NCBI GenBank assembly: GCA_963693085.1
Contig: OY856412.1
Location: forward strand, 1,407,014,694 to 1,407,078,693
Reading direction: 5' to 3'
Source of the DNA: Alisma plantago-aquatica
Taxonomy: Eukaryota > Streptophyta > Magnoliopsida > Alismatales > Alismataceae
DNA: 64,000 nucleotides
Shown here one piece after another: positions 22,319-35,633 of this stretch (its first letter is position 1; every line of letters starts with the position of its first letter). The notes below the pieces were generated by a model. That model was not told the origin of the DNA. It ran no database searches and was given only the letters and a program-made list of their open reading frames with translations. Position numbers and translations under genes: made by a program.

Positions 22319-23120
22319 ATATTTTGTATACATTATGAGTAAACGTTGATCATAGTAGAACATTAAATACAATAGAACATGTGAAACATTGCAATTGTGA
22401 GAATTATTCACGTTATGTTTATATATATAGTGTTCACCATGTTTTCTTTCCTAACAAGGAAATGAAGAAGTCAAAATAATATGATTGCTCAAGAATTGCG
22501 GAGTTAATTAGGAACACAATTTCAGAAAAATTGATTGGTATCATGACCCAATGTTTGAGCTAATGCAATTATTGTTAGAAAAATATGTTTGGCATTATCT
22601 TTCTTCTTTTATTTCTTGCCTGTCAACAACAAACGAATTGGAGTTCATTGTTTCTTGCCTAAAAGAATAGCAAATTTAGTATAAGATAATGACACTTTAT
22701 ATTGGTCGCGTGGCTATTTGACATCTTATTTAAAGAAATAACACCAAAGATATTAATGGAGAGAGAGTCATTACAAAAATTATGCATATAGCCTTAGGGG
22801 TATGGTTTGGAGGTTTAAATCCGATATGAAACGAACACGGTCTGCCTTTAAAAAGATAACTGAAATATTCGAGCAATGAAATGGCTAAAGAGAAGATTAT
22901 TGAAAGGTAATGAAACGTTTTTGCTGGAAACCGGTGAAGCGATACCTTATTTTTGGTAAAGAAGTATGGCACGAGACATTCTGAAAAATGAGGTAGGGAA
23001 CGAGACATTCCGATTTTTCAGCTAACCTGTGATTAGTAATTGACATATCAATTAATCTGTGTATTTGGCAGGCCACAGGTAGGGCTTGTGCCTACCGGTA
23101 CCTCCGCCACTGATGGGGAT

Positions 23121-24530
23121 CAATGAGACCTCTAGGCATATGAATTGACGAGCGGGCTGGGAGGCTGGGAGATTGGAGAATGACGGCTAGGCATGCTTCA
23201 CCGGGATTTCCGGCCATGGAGGTCGACGGGTTTTCTGTCTTTCATTGATGAAAAAAAAAATACAACTTTAGACTCCTTGACTACCATCCTACTTATAAAT
23301 ACCCCTTCAATTCTTCTGTAACAAATTTTAGTGAGATTTTTTGCTATAATTCAGAGACCAACGAAGGACCATTTAAGCTGTTGTGCTTGGATGCATGTCT
23401 TAGTTCAAGCATCCATTAAACAAATCTAAGCCTTTTAGACTTGTTTCTTGCTCCCTACAAGTAAGATCTCTTTTTCTAAAAAAAATTCTTAATGTTTCTC
23501 TTCATCTCTTCTACCTTGATCGAGATGTATAGTGTTATAAGTTGGAAATTTGTGCATTTAGTTTAAGAATCCTCTTTTCTTTTTGCTTTGCTCTAGATAC
23601 ACTTAGATCTTGGAAAGTAAGAGCATTCTGGAACCATCGGCAGACAAAGATCAGATATTTGTTGGTGATTTTCGTGGTTCTCATCTTGGACGTTGTTTTC
23701 TTCATACCTAAGGCAAGTGGTATAATTTTTCATGCATTTTCTTGCCTACCTATGACATGCTTAATATTAATCTTGTTTTGAAAGTCCGCAATTTGCTAAA
23801 ACATGGATTTTTATGCACTATTTTACATGTGTAAAATGACAATGCGAATCCTCAAGTCTTTCTCAAGCACCTTGCACATTTTTTTTCCTGTATTGTGAAT
23901 ATTTCTTTGAGCATGCAAGAACTAAAATTTGGAACACAAGTGTAAAAACTCTTAATAATATCATGTTTATGGTGTTTAAGTACCCAATAACGGAAATTTT
24001 GATCCACATGCTAATCCTCACTATATGGTTATTACCCTATGGAAATAATAGGAATTTTTATTTAATGTTATGGTGATGCAATGATCATTAGATGAAACTC
24101 TATTAATGAAGGTAGCTCATCCATGCTAAGTTTTGAGCAAATGATTACCTAATTCTCAGAAATAGCATACTTTTTACATCCTTTAGTATTCTTAAGCTAA
24201 AATTTTGGATACTACGTATTTTATGATTTGTTAATCTCTCTGTAAAAAATTTAGATGCTAAAGAGATTCCTACAAGAATTTATTATTGTTTTGGTCTTAG
24301 TGACAAATTAAGCTCTTATAAGCCCTAAGGTTTGGCTTCCTATATGGCCAAGGATGGTTGAATATACCACGATTGAGCAATGTGGAGCCGATTTACATTT
24401 ATATCTTCTGATTGCAACCTATGATTTATTTTACAATATTCATTTTAGAACTTGTATGTAACTTGATTGATGCAATAAAAGGTTTTTGGCTTAACTAATC
24501 AAGTGTAACCATAATCGTGTAGCGCCGTGT
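23121..24530 (+). repeat. Possible LTR continuation with TATA box and transcribed-leader-like sequence
   Basis: After the hAT element the host sequence resumes with a moderately GC-rich segment. It then has ACTTATAAATACCCCTTC (TATA at 23293-23300) and a T-rich leader-like stretch with a CAAGTAAGAT sequence near 23460. No protein frame of note follows. It ends near 24480 with TGCAATAAAAGG. The best reading is the promoter and transcribed part of the LTR that begins at 14009. An unrecognised non-coding transcription unit is the alternative. Confidence 0.35.
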
Positions 24531-25573
24531 GACTGTAGAACTATCTGAGTGTCAAAACTTTATAGATAGTCAAACGAGTAATCTAAAGGGAGCTCAGAAT
24601 TGTATAATGTTGAGTCGTATAATAAAAAATTGTGCAGTAGAGTGGAAATACATCTATTTAGTAATCAATCACAACCAAATGATCAAATTTCACTGCGTGA
24701 TGGTTTACAAACTCAACACTAGGAAAATTCAAGATTTCACACAATTTTGGATGGTTGCAATCTAAGCAACATAGAATTGCAACTTAGATAGGAAGAAGAA
24801 ATATCAAGAAGATGCTTCATTATAGGGAAATTGGTTTGTCACTCTTATGAATGCCCAAATATAAATTTAAGTTGAACATGCCTTAAAGCAAGACTTAACT
24901 GTCCAATAATACTCTAAGGTTAGGGTTCAATGCTTTTCAATCATCTAAACACAAATTATATGTATTTGTTATAATTTATTTCATGCAATTGACTAACCCT
25001 AAAATTGACCTTATTGTAAACTCATATTAGGCTCTTAAAATATTGCCATTAAACCGAACAAATTTTTATGATTTCAAATAGAAATATCTTTATAATTTTT
25101 AGACGATCCACAATTAATTATCATCTTTTACGAGCTACATCATTTTTTGAATAAGTTGTTTGAAGGGATTGCATAAGTACTAATTTGTCTCCACATTCTA
25201 TTCTTAAACAATAGGGCCTGGCATGGAAAATCTAACATTTGCACAATTAGAGGAAATGTAGTTTGGGTGAGATAAACTTGCCAAAAGATGGAACTATCAT
25301 TGCAATCAACAATGAACCAAAGAGATGTTGAAGGTAAGAGGGGGAATTTCCTCTAGGGGATTGTCCACACCTCGTGCCATGGATACTCCAGTAGAGATTC
25401 AACTCCAAAATTTAGCTCCTTAGTCTTAGTTCCACACAAGAGAGGAAAAGCCCCATTAGCTTTACACGATCAAGACAAAGCTAGGGATCCCTTTCTCAAG
25501 CTCTATGACTGTCATAATGGGAAAGAGTATCTCCATCAAAGTCATAGAGACATGGAGTTTGAGACAACTCAAC
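24531..25573. other. Uncharacterised AT-rich stretch
   Basis: No convincing frame, terminal repeat or motif. A GC-richer part at 25340-25530 resembles LTR leader sequence, but I cannot place it. Confidence 0.3.
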
Positions 25574-27437
25574 TGTTCATAGTATTCCCTGATAGGCAAT
25601 CATACAATGATTGTAATAACACACTTTGTAATTATTCAGTTATTAAAAAAGTAATTCCAATTGTTATGTTTGTTTCAATATAGATAATGAATAAACATAA
25701 TAATGTCATACAAATGAATAACTCAATGACATGTAATTTTGGGTTGAGGATTTGAATATGAGATCATGTGTATTCTAAAAGTATCCATTCCTATCTAAAT
25801 CCCTAGTCATATATTGTTGTGGAAATTAGAATAATGATAATACATTAACTCTAGTATGTGTATTGATTGATGACATTGTCTCATTCATCATGATATTACA
25901 TATCAAGTCAAACAAATAATTACATGTTATGAATGAGTGTATTAGATAGGCCCACCTTGAGTATGATACATGGAAGCCATTAATGGAAGTCAAAATCATA
26001 TATCATGTGACACTGATGATTGTCCTTAAATACAAATTCACTACAATGAACACATGTTGTTTGGTGTAAAATTACTCAACATGATCTTGCATAAGGTGTT
26101 CCATACATGTAGTGCTTGGGTGAATATGAAAAACATGGATTATGTGAGTGATGTAGATAGAATTTGTCCCTCCAATTGGAGTAATATCCCATCAATATGA
26201 TGTGTGAGACTATGAAATGCATGGCTACACTCATGTGATCCAACATGTGAAGTTGAGCTCATATGTATCCCAAAATAGTATTCTTTAGATCAAGGAACAA
26301 AGATTGAACATTAAGAGGATGTCATTTTCATGTCACATATTCAATCTAGATATCAAATACAAAGGCATTATACAACCATTGTAACACTAGTCTCAATACT
26401 AGGCTGAAGTTGTTCTACAACTTCTTTAATTACTTGGGTGTCAATGGGTCTTTCTAGATATCGATCATTGTCTGTGAAATAATAATATAATTTTTGATAC
26501 CACTACCAACGTTACTTGAATCCTACAAGGTCACACACATGATGCATAGGGAAGAGGAGTATTGTGATGGACACATGATTTATTGGTTCCTAAAAGGTTT
26601 AGGAAATCAACTGAATCATTAATCAACTAATTGGAAGACAATTTGATCGATTTGAAAGTACATTCACTAACTAGAGAGACTCATTGATTGACTAGAAGGT
26701 CCACTTGATTTAGCACAGTGAGATATGCTCTGTCGGTTAATTGGTTAGCCTAGTTGCCTTTTTGACTAGGACATACAATCAGATGACTAGTTGGCCTAGT
26801 TGCCTTACTGGACTATATCATTGGATCGATCCAAAATGTTGTGACCTAATCCAATATATTAAATGAACTGGCTTGTCACCTCACTAGAACTCTAGATGGG
26901 CCTGTAAAAAGTGTCATGACTGATCTAGTTGATCAACTGGACTAAGTCAAACAATTTATTGACTATCAACGAGTGGGCTTCTAGAAACATTTGCTATCTT
27001 TTTGTTTCCTAGGGTTTATTCCTACTTCCTTGTCTCTTATATAAAAAGGGGCATGACAACTAGGGTTTTGGGTACACCTTTGGCCTAGACATCATTACCC
27101 ATAAGGAAAGAGAGAGAAGGTTAGATTGTGCAATGCTAGGATGTTACCAACAAGAAGACTACTCTCCCACCAATTCTTAGAGCATGATGTGGAGTTCCCC
27201 TCATTTGCATGGACGATATAGAGACATAGACACATTGGTGACTATGTTGGGAGAACGTAAATGACATACCTCTGTTAATATTCCTGTTTTCCCGTCACTG
27301 GATCTACTCATCAAAAAAGGTATACCTCACATTTCCTTCTTGGTATGTAGTTTCTGATGAGGTCTACTTATGGAAATGTGAATTATATAAATTTTTTGTT
27401 TCTTTTGCTATACTACTTGCTTCAATAGAATTCAATA
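25574..27437 (+). repeat. 5' LTR of copia B
   Basis: About 1.86 kb, starting TGTTCATAGTATTCCC and ending just before the primer site. The terminal CA is eroded. Parts align with the copia A LTR family, including a GTGAGTGATGTAGAT block at about 26138, but divergence is high. A U3 motif array at 26590-26960 and a TATA box at 27038-27047 fit the same architecture. Confidence 0.7.
27038..27047 (+). promoter_or_regulatory. TATA box of copia B LTR
   Basis: CTTATATAAAAAGGGG follows the motif array by about 80 bases and precedes a leader rich in GA. Confidence 0.7.
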
Positions 27438-27438
27438 G

Positions 27439-27454
27439 TGGTAACAAAGTCATG
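27439..27454 (+). promoter_or_regulatory. Primer-binding site of copia B (tRNA-iMet, eroded)
   Basis: TGGTAACAAAGTCATG matches the site of copia A and the standard TGGTATCAGAGCCATG at 13 of 16 positions. Confidence 0.7.
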
Positions 27455-28924
27455 TCAATCTATGATATTTTACATTTATAGTCAATATTGTAGAATTTTT
27501 TATATATAACTTTGTACTATACATGTGATGTCAATGATAAAAAAATGCATATCTTGTATAATTCCACATACACCTAAATCTAGATTTCGTATTGTTGACG
27601 AGGTCTACTATGAAGAAATGTGATTTTTTTGTAGTACGCATAATAAAATCCCATAGACCTTTTCAGGGGTGTTTCCCGTGAGATCTTGCAAGAAGCATTA
27701 TATGCTTGACTCCCACCCACTGATCGGGCAACATGATTCCCATGCAGGGGAACTAACCCTGTATTCCCGGTGTTGTTTGAATGCATATCAAAAATGTGTC
27801 ATTAGGATTTTCCCATATGAAAAGGATGAAATGTTTGATATATGTATGTATGTTTAAGATATGATTTATCTACAAATCATATGTATAACCATAGAAAATA
27901 TAATTTGTTTGGTGGATCTGTGCATTGTTAGGGACAAATACCCCCTTGTGTATGCATTATGTGGATGTGAATGGATCCTTTTGGTGGATAGGTATTCGAC
28001 TTGATACCAAACCTCATCTTTTATTCCATATGTAATGACATATATTTCTTTTCAGTCCCCTCAAACATAGTCAAGGTTTCTGTGTATCATGGAAATATTA
28101 TATAGGAATACAATAAGTTTTCGTGGACTTGGCATGAGATGGAAACCATGAAGATCTGAGGAGCATCCATGAAGCCATTGATGCAATGAAAAAAATGTAG
28201 GATAACATGTGATAATTCATACGATGCAATGGACCTTATATAGGTGAATAGTAATCTTGACTCAAAATGATCACATTAGTATAGCAACAACCAATGTTTT
28301 ATGCTTGGTATTGTATTTTTAGATTCTTGGTATAATGAGTATATGATACATATTGTAAGTATGTGGTGTTTGTATATGTATATATATACATATATATAAA
28401 ACCCTCAAATAAAATATCAAATCTTAGATGTGTTCCAATGTACAAAACACATGTATCACTTGATTGACAAAGTGTGGACAGGCCAAAGCATGGTTTACTA
28501 TCTATCTCATGAAAGTGTGAGGATAGATATCTAGTTATTCCGAACTAGGGTAGATATTTTGTTGTGTTGCCCTTTGAGTCATACTTAACTAGGTGACCTT
28601 AATATGATTAAGCACCTAGAGGCACATATAAGAATATGAAAAATGGTTTTGCATCCATCTATCAAAAGTTACATTAGATGACATTGACAAATGTTTCCTA
28701 CCTAAATAGTCAAGTTGTGGGTGATCAACCAAAGTTGACTCATGATTTGATGAAATACATGTGTTGTCCCGCTAGAATATTGTACAATGTAAATCTTCCA
28801 AAATTAACAGTGAGGGTTATTCATTTAAAATAATATAGTGGGAGTGATATTTAATTGAAGGCCAAATTAATATCAATAAAACCTTTCAAATCAAATGGTA
28901 TTTCATGCAAATCATTGTTGTAGA
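27455..28924 (+). other. Copia B untranslated leader
   Basis: Non-coding, AT-rich and with a TA-rich patch at 28375-28400. Its last 500 bases are collinear with the copia A sequence flanking LINE 1, which shows that LINE 1 interrupted the equivalent leader. Confidence 0.6.
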
Positions 28925-31900
28925 TCAAATGTCAACCAACAACAGTAACAACTTTTCACTAAGATTGGTCCTTGGAGAACAAAACTAAATGAGAATGATT
29001 TCAATGATTGGTTTAGGATACTGAGAATTATTCTCACACATGAGCACAAACTCTATATCCTGGATACTCTAATACCAAATGAACTAGCTCTGAATACAAC
29101 TAAGACAGAAAGGAAAACTTATAATAAGCATCATGATGTCTCCATGAACATGAAGTGCCTTATGCTATGCTGCATCAATCACAAGCTTCACAAGCAACAT
29201 GGTAATATCAGTGTTACTGAGATGATAATCACATCATAGGAATGGAAATGAAAGATAGGCATTATGCCCGACCAGAGTAACCTAGGTGGTAAGAGCTCGG
29301 TAAGTCCCAATGAAGGACCCGGGTTTGAACCACACTGAAGACACTCTACAAAAGGCAAAACAAACTGATTTGGTGTGAGAGGGGGTGACCGGACCACACC
29401 CTCTCATTCCTTGAGAGTTTTCTATACCAGGCTAGCCTGGGGTAGGTTCTATTGGTCACTAAAAAATATAGGTATTATGTGTCTGAAGCATTAGTTAAGT
29501 GCAAGATGGAGGAAGGTGACCCACTTGGACCCCATCTACTCAAGTTAGTTGTGCATATATAAAGTGTAGCTAGATTGAGATTTCCTTTAGGCCAAGAGTT
29601 GGACATGGATGTGATCCTAAACTTGTTGCCAAATTCATACAAACAATTTTTCATAAATTACAACATGAATTTTTTTGATAAACCTATTACAATATTGATA
29701 ACGACTGAGAATAAAATGAAAGGCAAGCCCAATTTTGTGTTGATGGTCATCAAAGAAAATGGAAAGTACAAGGGAAAATACAAACCAAGAATGGTTCTAC
29801 ATATAGAAAAAAAATCTAAGTCTTTTACACTTTAGGCAAATAAAGGAGTGGGTAAAGAAGGTAATTTGTCACCACTTTCACCAGGCTAGACATTGGAATA
29901 GAACTTGTCCTCTCTACCTAGAGGAATTGAATAACAAGAACAATGTGATATAGATCTCTACTTTATGTATATATGTTATAGAGATAAAATTATCTAATTC
30001 TTCAACATGAGCTTTAGATAATGAATGTGGATCTCACATACTCCAAATTTGCAAGATATGAAACAAAATATATCCTTGAAGAAAGGAGAGGTGGTTCTAC
30101 ATGTTGCAAATGGATCAAGAGTTTCCACCAATGTTGTAGGCACCTACTATTTATCTATGACCAATGGACTTGTAATAGAGTTAGAGAACTACTATTATGT
30201 ACCTGCCATAAATAGGAACATCATTTATGTTTCATGTTTGGACACTAATGGTCTTGAATTTGATATTTTGAATGGCTGATGTTCTATTTTTAAAAATGAG
30301 ATCTTTTATGGTAGTACCTTTATGTTTTATGGTCTTTATTTGTTATATCTTGAGTCAAATATCTATGAAATAATGCTAAGAATCTTAATCTTGATGACTC
30401 AAGCAAAATTTATCTGTGGCATTGTTGCCTAGGCCACATAAATGATAAGTGTATTTCTAGACTCCACAAAAATGGATATCTAAACTCATTTGATTTTGAA
30501 TCAATTAAGACATGAAAATCTTGTTTATTAGGCAAGGTGACTAAAGCACCCTTTACTGGAAACATTGATAGGGCAAGTGACTTATTAGGACTCATACGTA
30601 CTGATGCATGTGGACCGTTTAGCACAAATTTTAGGGGTGCGTATTAACACTTCATGACATTTATTGACGTCCTCAATAGATTTATGTGTATCTAATTAAA
30701 CACAAGTAAAAATCCATTAAATAGTTCAAGGAATTCATGAATGAAGTACATAATAAACTTGGTAAAAGAATTAAATTACTTTGATTAGATTGAGGTTGTG
30801 AATACTTAAGCCAAGAATTTGAGGTTGATTTGAGGGATTGTGGTATTCTATCGCAATGGACTCCACCTAAAACACTGCCACATAATGGTGTATCAAAAAC
30901 AAGGAATCATACCCTATTGTACATGGTATAATCTATGATGATTTTTTTGTTCTTCCAACTTTGTTCTAGGGCTATATTCTAAAAGCCACAACATTCACAC
31001 TTAAATGTGTACCTTCTAAATTGGTTCAAGAGGCACCATATGATATATGGATTAAAAACGTCTCAATATGTCTTTTACGAATATTTTGAGATGTAAAGAT
31101 TATGTCAAGAAACAATTTTTTGAAAAGTTTGGACCAAAATATGACAAGTACTATTTTTTGGATATCCTAAGAAAACAAAAGGATGTTACTTCTATATTGC
31201 GTATGATAGCAAAGTGTTTGTTTCCAGAACTGTTGTATTCCTCAAAAAAGAATTTATATCCAGAGGAACCAATGGGAGTAAAGAGAACTCAAAGAATTTT
31301 GAGTTATCCTAGATAAGATCAAATCTATGGAAGTCAATAAGTAATAAGAAGAATTATGACATGTTGTGGAATCCTGAATTCCTCCAATAACATAAAAATC
31401 TCAAGGGTCTAGTAGGACACACCTTGAGCCATAGAGATATGTATTTCTCGTAACTAAAAAAAATGATGTGTTGGTCACTGATGACGATGAACCAACAACC
31501 TACAATAAAGCTATTGAGGGACTAAATTGTGAGAAATGTCTTGAATCCAGAAGATCTAAGATGAACTCCATGTATACCAACAAGTTTTGGATCTTGATGG
31601 ATCCACCTGAAGGGGTAAAACCCATACACTGCAAATGGGTCTTCAAGAAGATGACATATTTGGATGGTAATGTACAAACCTACAAAGGTTGATTGGTAGA
31701 AAAAGATTTCAAACAAGTTCAAGGTGTTGAGTATGATGAAACATTTTCACTAGTTGCATTGGTGAAATTCATGAAGGTCAAGCTTTCCATTGTAGCTTAT
31801 CATGACTACAAACTATGTTAAATGGACCGTAAAATCACATTTCTTAATGTGATTGTTCTTGAGGTATGTGTATATGACACAAATCGAAGGTTTTATTGCT

Positions 31901-32480
31901 CCAAATGAATCCCAAAACTTCTATAAGCTAAAAATGTCAATATATGGATTGAAGCATGCATCATAAATATGCAATCTTTATTTTGATGGGTCAGTCAAAT
32001 AGTTTGGATTTATTCAAAATTAATATGAACTTTGTGTTTGCAAGAAGGTTAGTGGGAGAGCAATTTTGATCCTCATATTGTATGTTGATGACATACTATT
32101 GATGGGGGATGTGATATCTACTCTACAATTGGTTAAGCCATGGTTTGGAAATACATACTCCGTGAAGGACTTTGGAGAAGTATCCTACATACTAGGAATC
32201 AATATATATATAGATAGATCTAGAAGGCTTCTTGGTCTAAGCTAAAGTACCTACATTGGCAAAGTCTTGAAAAGTTCAACATGCCAGATTCTAAGAGAGG
32301 AAGTTTACCCATGTCTCATGGAACAAGTATCTCTAGAGCTCAATATCCAACTCTTTAAAAGAGAGGAAACACATAAATAAGGTTCCATATGCATATGCAA
32401 TTGAATCTATCATGTATAACATGTTATGTACACGTCTTGACATCTTGTATACTTGGAGCATGACATGTAAGTACATGTCA
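28925..32480 (+). pseudogene. Copia B gag-protease-integrase-RT remnant
   Basis: Decayed polyprotein in copia order. Gag capsid similarity lies at about 28960-29640, with a degenerate zinc knuckle near 29870-29925. A protease/pre-integrase segment at 30025-30279 includes LHVANGSRVSTNVVGTYYL and YYYVPAINRNIIYV. The integrase zinc-binding and core region covers 30410-31000 (GHINDKCISRLHKNG, CLLGKVTKAPFTGN). RT runs from about 31468, with FWILMDPPEGVKPIHCKWVFK and the YVDD catalytic box (ILYVDDILLMG near 32080). Stops and frame changes occur throughout, so it is inactive. The reading stops where the chromovirus-like element begins at 32481. Confidence 0.85.
29267..29467 (+). mobile_element. tRNA-derived SINE inserted in copia B gag
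   Basis: About 200 bases with a pol III A-box-like GGTGGTAAGAGCTCGG near 29285 and a B box GGGTTTGAACC near 29330, spaced as in tRNA-derived SINEs. It ends in a short A-rich tail (CACTAAAAAAT) and is flanked by a 12-bp repeat, ataggcattatg (29255-29266) and ataggtattatg (29468-29479), with one mismatch. The copia gag similarity continues on both sides. No functional tRNA fold is expected. Confidence 0.85.
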
Positions 32481-35400
32481 TGTTATGACCACGTTTGAGC
32501 TTAATTGGTAAATTTGTTTACTTGGATTATTACATGTTTAATTAGATTGATCATTTCTAAAACTCGATTAATGATAGTAGTACAATTATGGTGTTTTAAA
32601 CCTAATAAAAACTCTAAGAGTTCTTGATTTTTTAATAATTGTGATTTGAGAAGTATAAACCTTATATTGGATAGAATTAGAGTTTTGATGGTACATGAAT
32701 AGATAATTTTGTAAAGACAATGGTATAGTAAGTTATCTTTAGTTTTGTATAAGTAACTTATATTTACTTGAAATTTGGATATGATTTGTATAAATCAACT
32801 ATGTGTTAATAAAAAATTTCAAAATATCGTATGTTCTTTGAGTCTATTGGTCAGTTGAGTTGTAGTTTGACCAACCATGTTGCAGACTGCAGTATAGTAG
32901 TGAGTGTTTGATTTTTATTTATTTAATGGTAACTATGAATGACCAAAAACTTTTATTGGATCTCTAAAACTTCATATCAGACAACATACTAATTTTTCAT
33001 AATTTTTGGAGGAGGTTTTACCTATTCAATAAACATTTTTCGGTAACATTTTACAATAGACATTTCCGTTGAAATAAAAGAAAATGTAAGAAAGGGTCTA
33101 ATTATGATTGTCCTAAGTACATTAATTTCTCTATATGAGTAGCCTAACACTAGTATCTCCTATATTTCATGATTAATTCTAGAGAAACAAAATCCCAGAG
33201 AGAAGGGGAGATTTAGGGTTTGGATGGAGAAAGAGACAAAGATGGCAATCTAGGGTTTTCTTTTCCTTGAGTAGATGAAGTCAAGTGAGTTAATAATCAT
33301 TATATAGCTTTTCTTGTTGATTCTTTACTCACGTCTAGATTCATCCCTCCTCTGATTTGATTCAAAATTTCATTAAATCACCATATTTTTTTAATATTTC
33401 TCTACAATTCTCCATTCCAGGGGTTTCCAAGTTGGAAGGAAGAGGAAAACAAGGAAGATGAAAATAATAAATTTCTTGATTATGTTTGAATATAAAATTA
33501 AAGGTGTTTAACACCTTAGGTGAGTGGGTACTTCCATTAACAACAGATTGCACTAAAATAGATTGAATTCTAAAATCTTAGGTTCTATATTTGACAACGA
33601 ACCCTAAATCCCTTCAGCTCTAGCTTTTACAAGATGATCTAGAAATGGATTATTTTACAGATGTGATGAATTTTAGATGATGAAATCATATTATAATTGG
33701 ATACAAATAATATAGAATAGGATTCTAAAACTTATTACAGAAGTTAGAAGAACATATCAAAATCTAGGGTTTCAATTATGCCTGACATTGGTATATAACT
33801 AAGTGAAGAACTTTGCATTTTGAATCTTCTTATTTATTAAGTGATTACTTTATCTGAATGTTTAATACATATATGTCAGATTATATATAGAGATTTGTTT
33901 GAAGTTATCATTGTTTTCTTAATATCTCAGTAAAGAGTGTGAAATCCTAGATGAGTGGAAAGTTGTAAGTTTGTGAATATACATCATGAAATCTAGAAGA
34001 AGTGATTCTTTTTGACATTATAGATGTATTGATTCATAGTTATTCTTGATGCATGATATTTTAGTGAATGTCACAGAAACCCTAGTTCAATTCCATATTG
34101 GGAATTTATATACATGTCTGGTTGTATGTGAACTTTTGGAAGCATTTTTACCAATTAAAGTATATGATGTAGTAAATCCTTATGCGAGTCATGTTATATG
34201 TGAATGAGGAAAATGAAACCCTAAGGATAGAGCATTCAGTAAATCAAGTATTTTCATGTCAATGTTTCTCAATATGATAAGTGGTGCTTATCAACATCTC
34301 AATTTAGAGTACATATTATAGATAATCTATGAAAATAATGGCAAATTGATTTAATGATAAAACTATGGGTTTAAAGAGTGAGTTAGACTTTAGATGCCCT
34401 GGACATTATGGAATCCTTCATCATAGGCATGCACTGTGAGGAGGAAACTTCTTGCCAAGTGGATCTAGTCTAGATCCAGGAAATTCCAAATGTACCAGTA
34501 GGGTGTGGGGGGTCAAGGCCAGTGATGGAGAGTCCTTATGATTGTGAGGTATCCAACATCTACTGGAGATTCAGTGGTACATGTGTTACAAATCAGTGGT
34601 CATCTCCTATAGGACCACTGATGCAGAATAAAGAAAATTGCTTTGATTCTACACTTGAGTATCCAAGTTTAGTGGAGGAGTCCATATATCCAGCCGCTCA
34701 CATTAGCTACTGAGAATCATACTCAGATAGGCCCACTACAGATGGGGTAATTTGAGATTACATACTTAGGATCCCGGGCATTCTTCTAAGTCTTCTAGAG
34801 TGAGATTGTAGCTTTCTTTGATTCTTTCACGTCATGCTATCCTCATGTGGGTACATGGCATAATAAGATGAATAAGAGATTAACCAAGTGTATATAGTTA
34901 TTCATTTATTCTTTGTGGTTATCTAGACTAGCTATTTGTATGTTTCCTAATGGCAAGTTCCCTTGAGACTAATCAAGCATCTTTAGTTATTGATTTACTC
35001 TTTGTAGTCATCAAGAGCATTCCTTCCAATTATATGTTTGTGAATAATTAGCTCCTTTATATATCCTTATTGTTCTATTTCAAATTAAGTTGCTCAATAA
35101 TATATATTTTGACTATTTAAGTGCTTTGAATAATTTCTTTGAAGTACTCATTCACTGAGCGAGTAGGCTCACCCCTATACTCACAAATTCTTAGGGAAAC
35201 CATGTGCATTGAAGAATGTCAATGCCAAAATAGATATGCTACAATATCTAAGTATTAGATTAGTCAAGTTCAGTTAGTCACTGTCATTCTAGGCCATTTT
35301 AAATAAATAAGAGAGTTTTAAACAATTATGTGTAAATTTGTTGTTTATAATAAGTATGTATCCAATTATCAAGTCATATGTACATGGAAGTGCAATAAAC

Positions 35401-35614
35401 ATAATGAATGTTTAGATATGTATGTTTATTGTTGAAATCATATTAGTGGAATCAAAGTTTAATTCCCATGTAAAGTTCATTTATGTGATTGAAAGTGAGA
35501 AAACAAAGATCTTGAAATTAGAACAAGGTTAAGAGTAATCTTTGTATTATGTTTAATCATAAATTTATGTACTAATCTCATGATTAGTAGTTATTGTGAG
35601 ATCGCAATGTAACA
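32481..35614 (+). repeat. 5' LTR of LARD-like element
   Basis: 3134 bp, TG...CA. It aligns with 38978-39240 plus 40925-43790 across its full length, with scattered substitutions and small gaps. It contains the CACTGAGCGAGTAGGCTCACC block (35154 on) typical of chromovirus LTR transcribed regions. Confidence 0.85.
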
Positions 35615-35616
35615 AC

Positions 35617-35633
35617 TAGGTCTTTGAGCTTAG
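35617..35633 (+). promoter_or_regulatory. Degenerate primer-binding site (tRNA-iMet)
   Basis: TAGGTCTTTGAGCTTAG, two bases after the LTR, matches TTGGTATCAGAGCTTAG at 13 of 17 positions. Confidence 0.55.

Larger units (their letters stand above)
15614..23112. mobile_element. Non-autonomous hAT-like DNA transposon, interrupted by LINE 2
   Basis: The left end reads TAGTGGCGAAGC and the right end, reversed, CAGTGGCGGAGG: short imperfect terminal inverted repeats of the CAGTGGCGGA type common in plant hAT elements. They are bounded by a perfect 8-bp direct repeat atggggat (15606-15613 and 23113-23120), the target-duplication length diagnostic of hAT. Removing LINE 2 and one copy of its TSD leaves about 1.2 kb without any transposase frame, so the element depends on an autonomous relative. 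Confidence 0.75.

Noticed and set aside
23542..23781. Plus-strand frame of 79 codons after a TATA box
   Set aside because: Short, hydrophobic and without similarity. It fits LTR leader or non-coding sequence as well as a gene.
29275..29345. Possible tRNA gene
   Set aside because: A and B boxes are present, but no acceptor-stem pairing is evident. The TSD and A-rich tail show a SINE.
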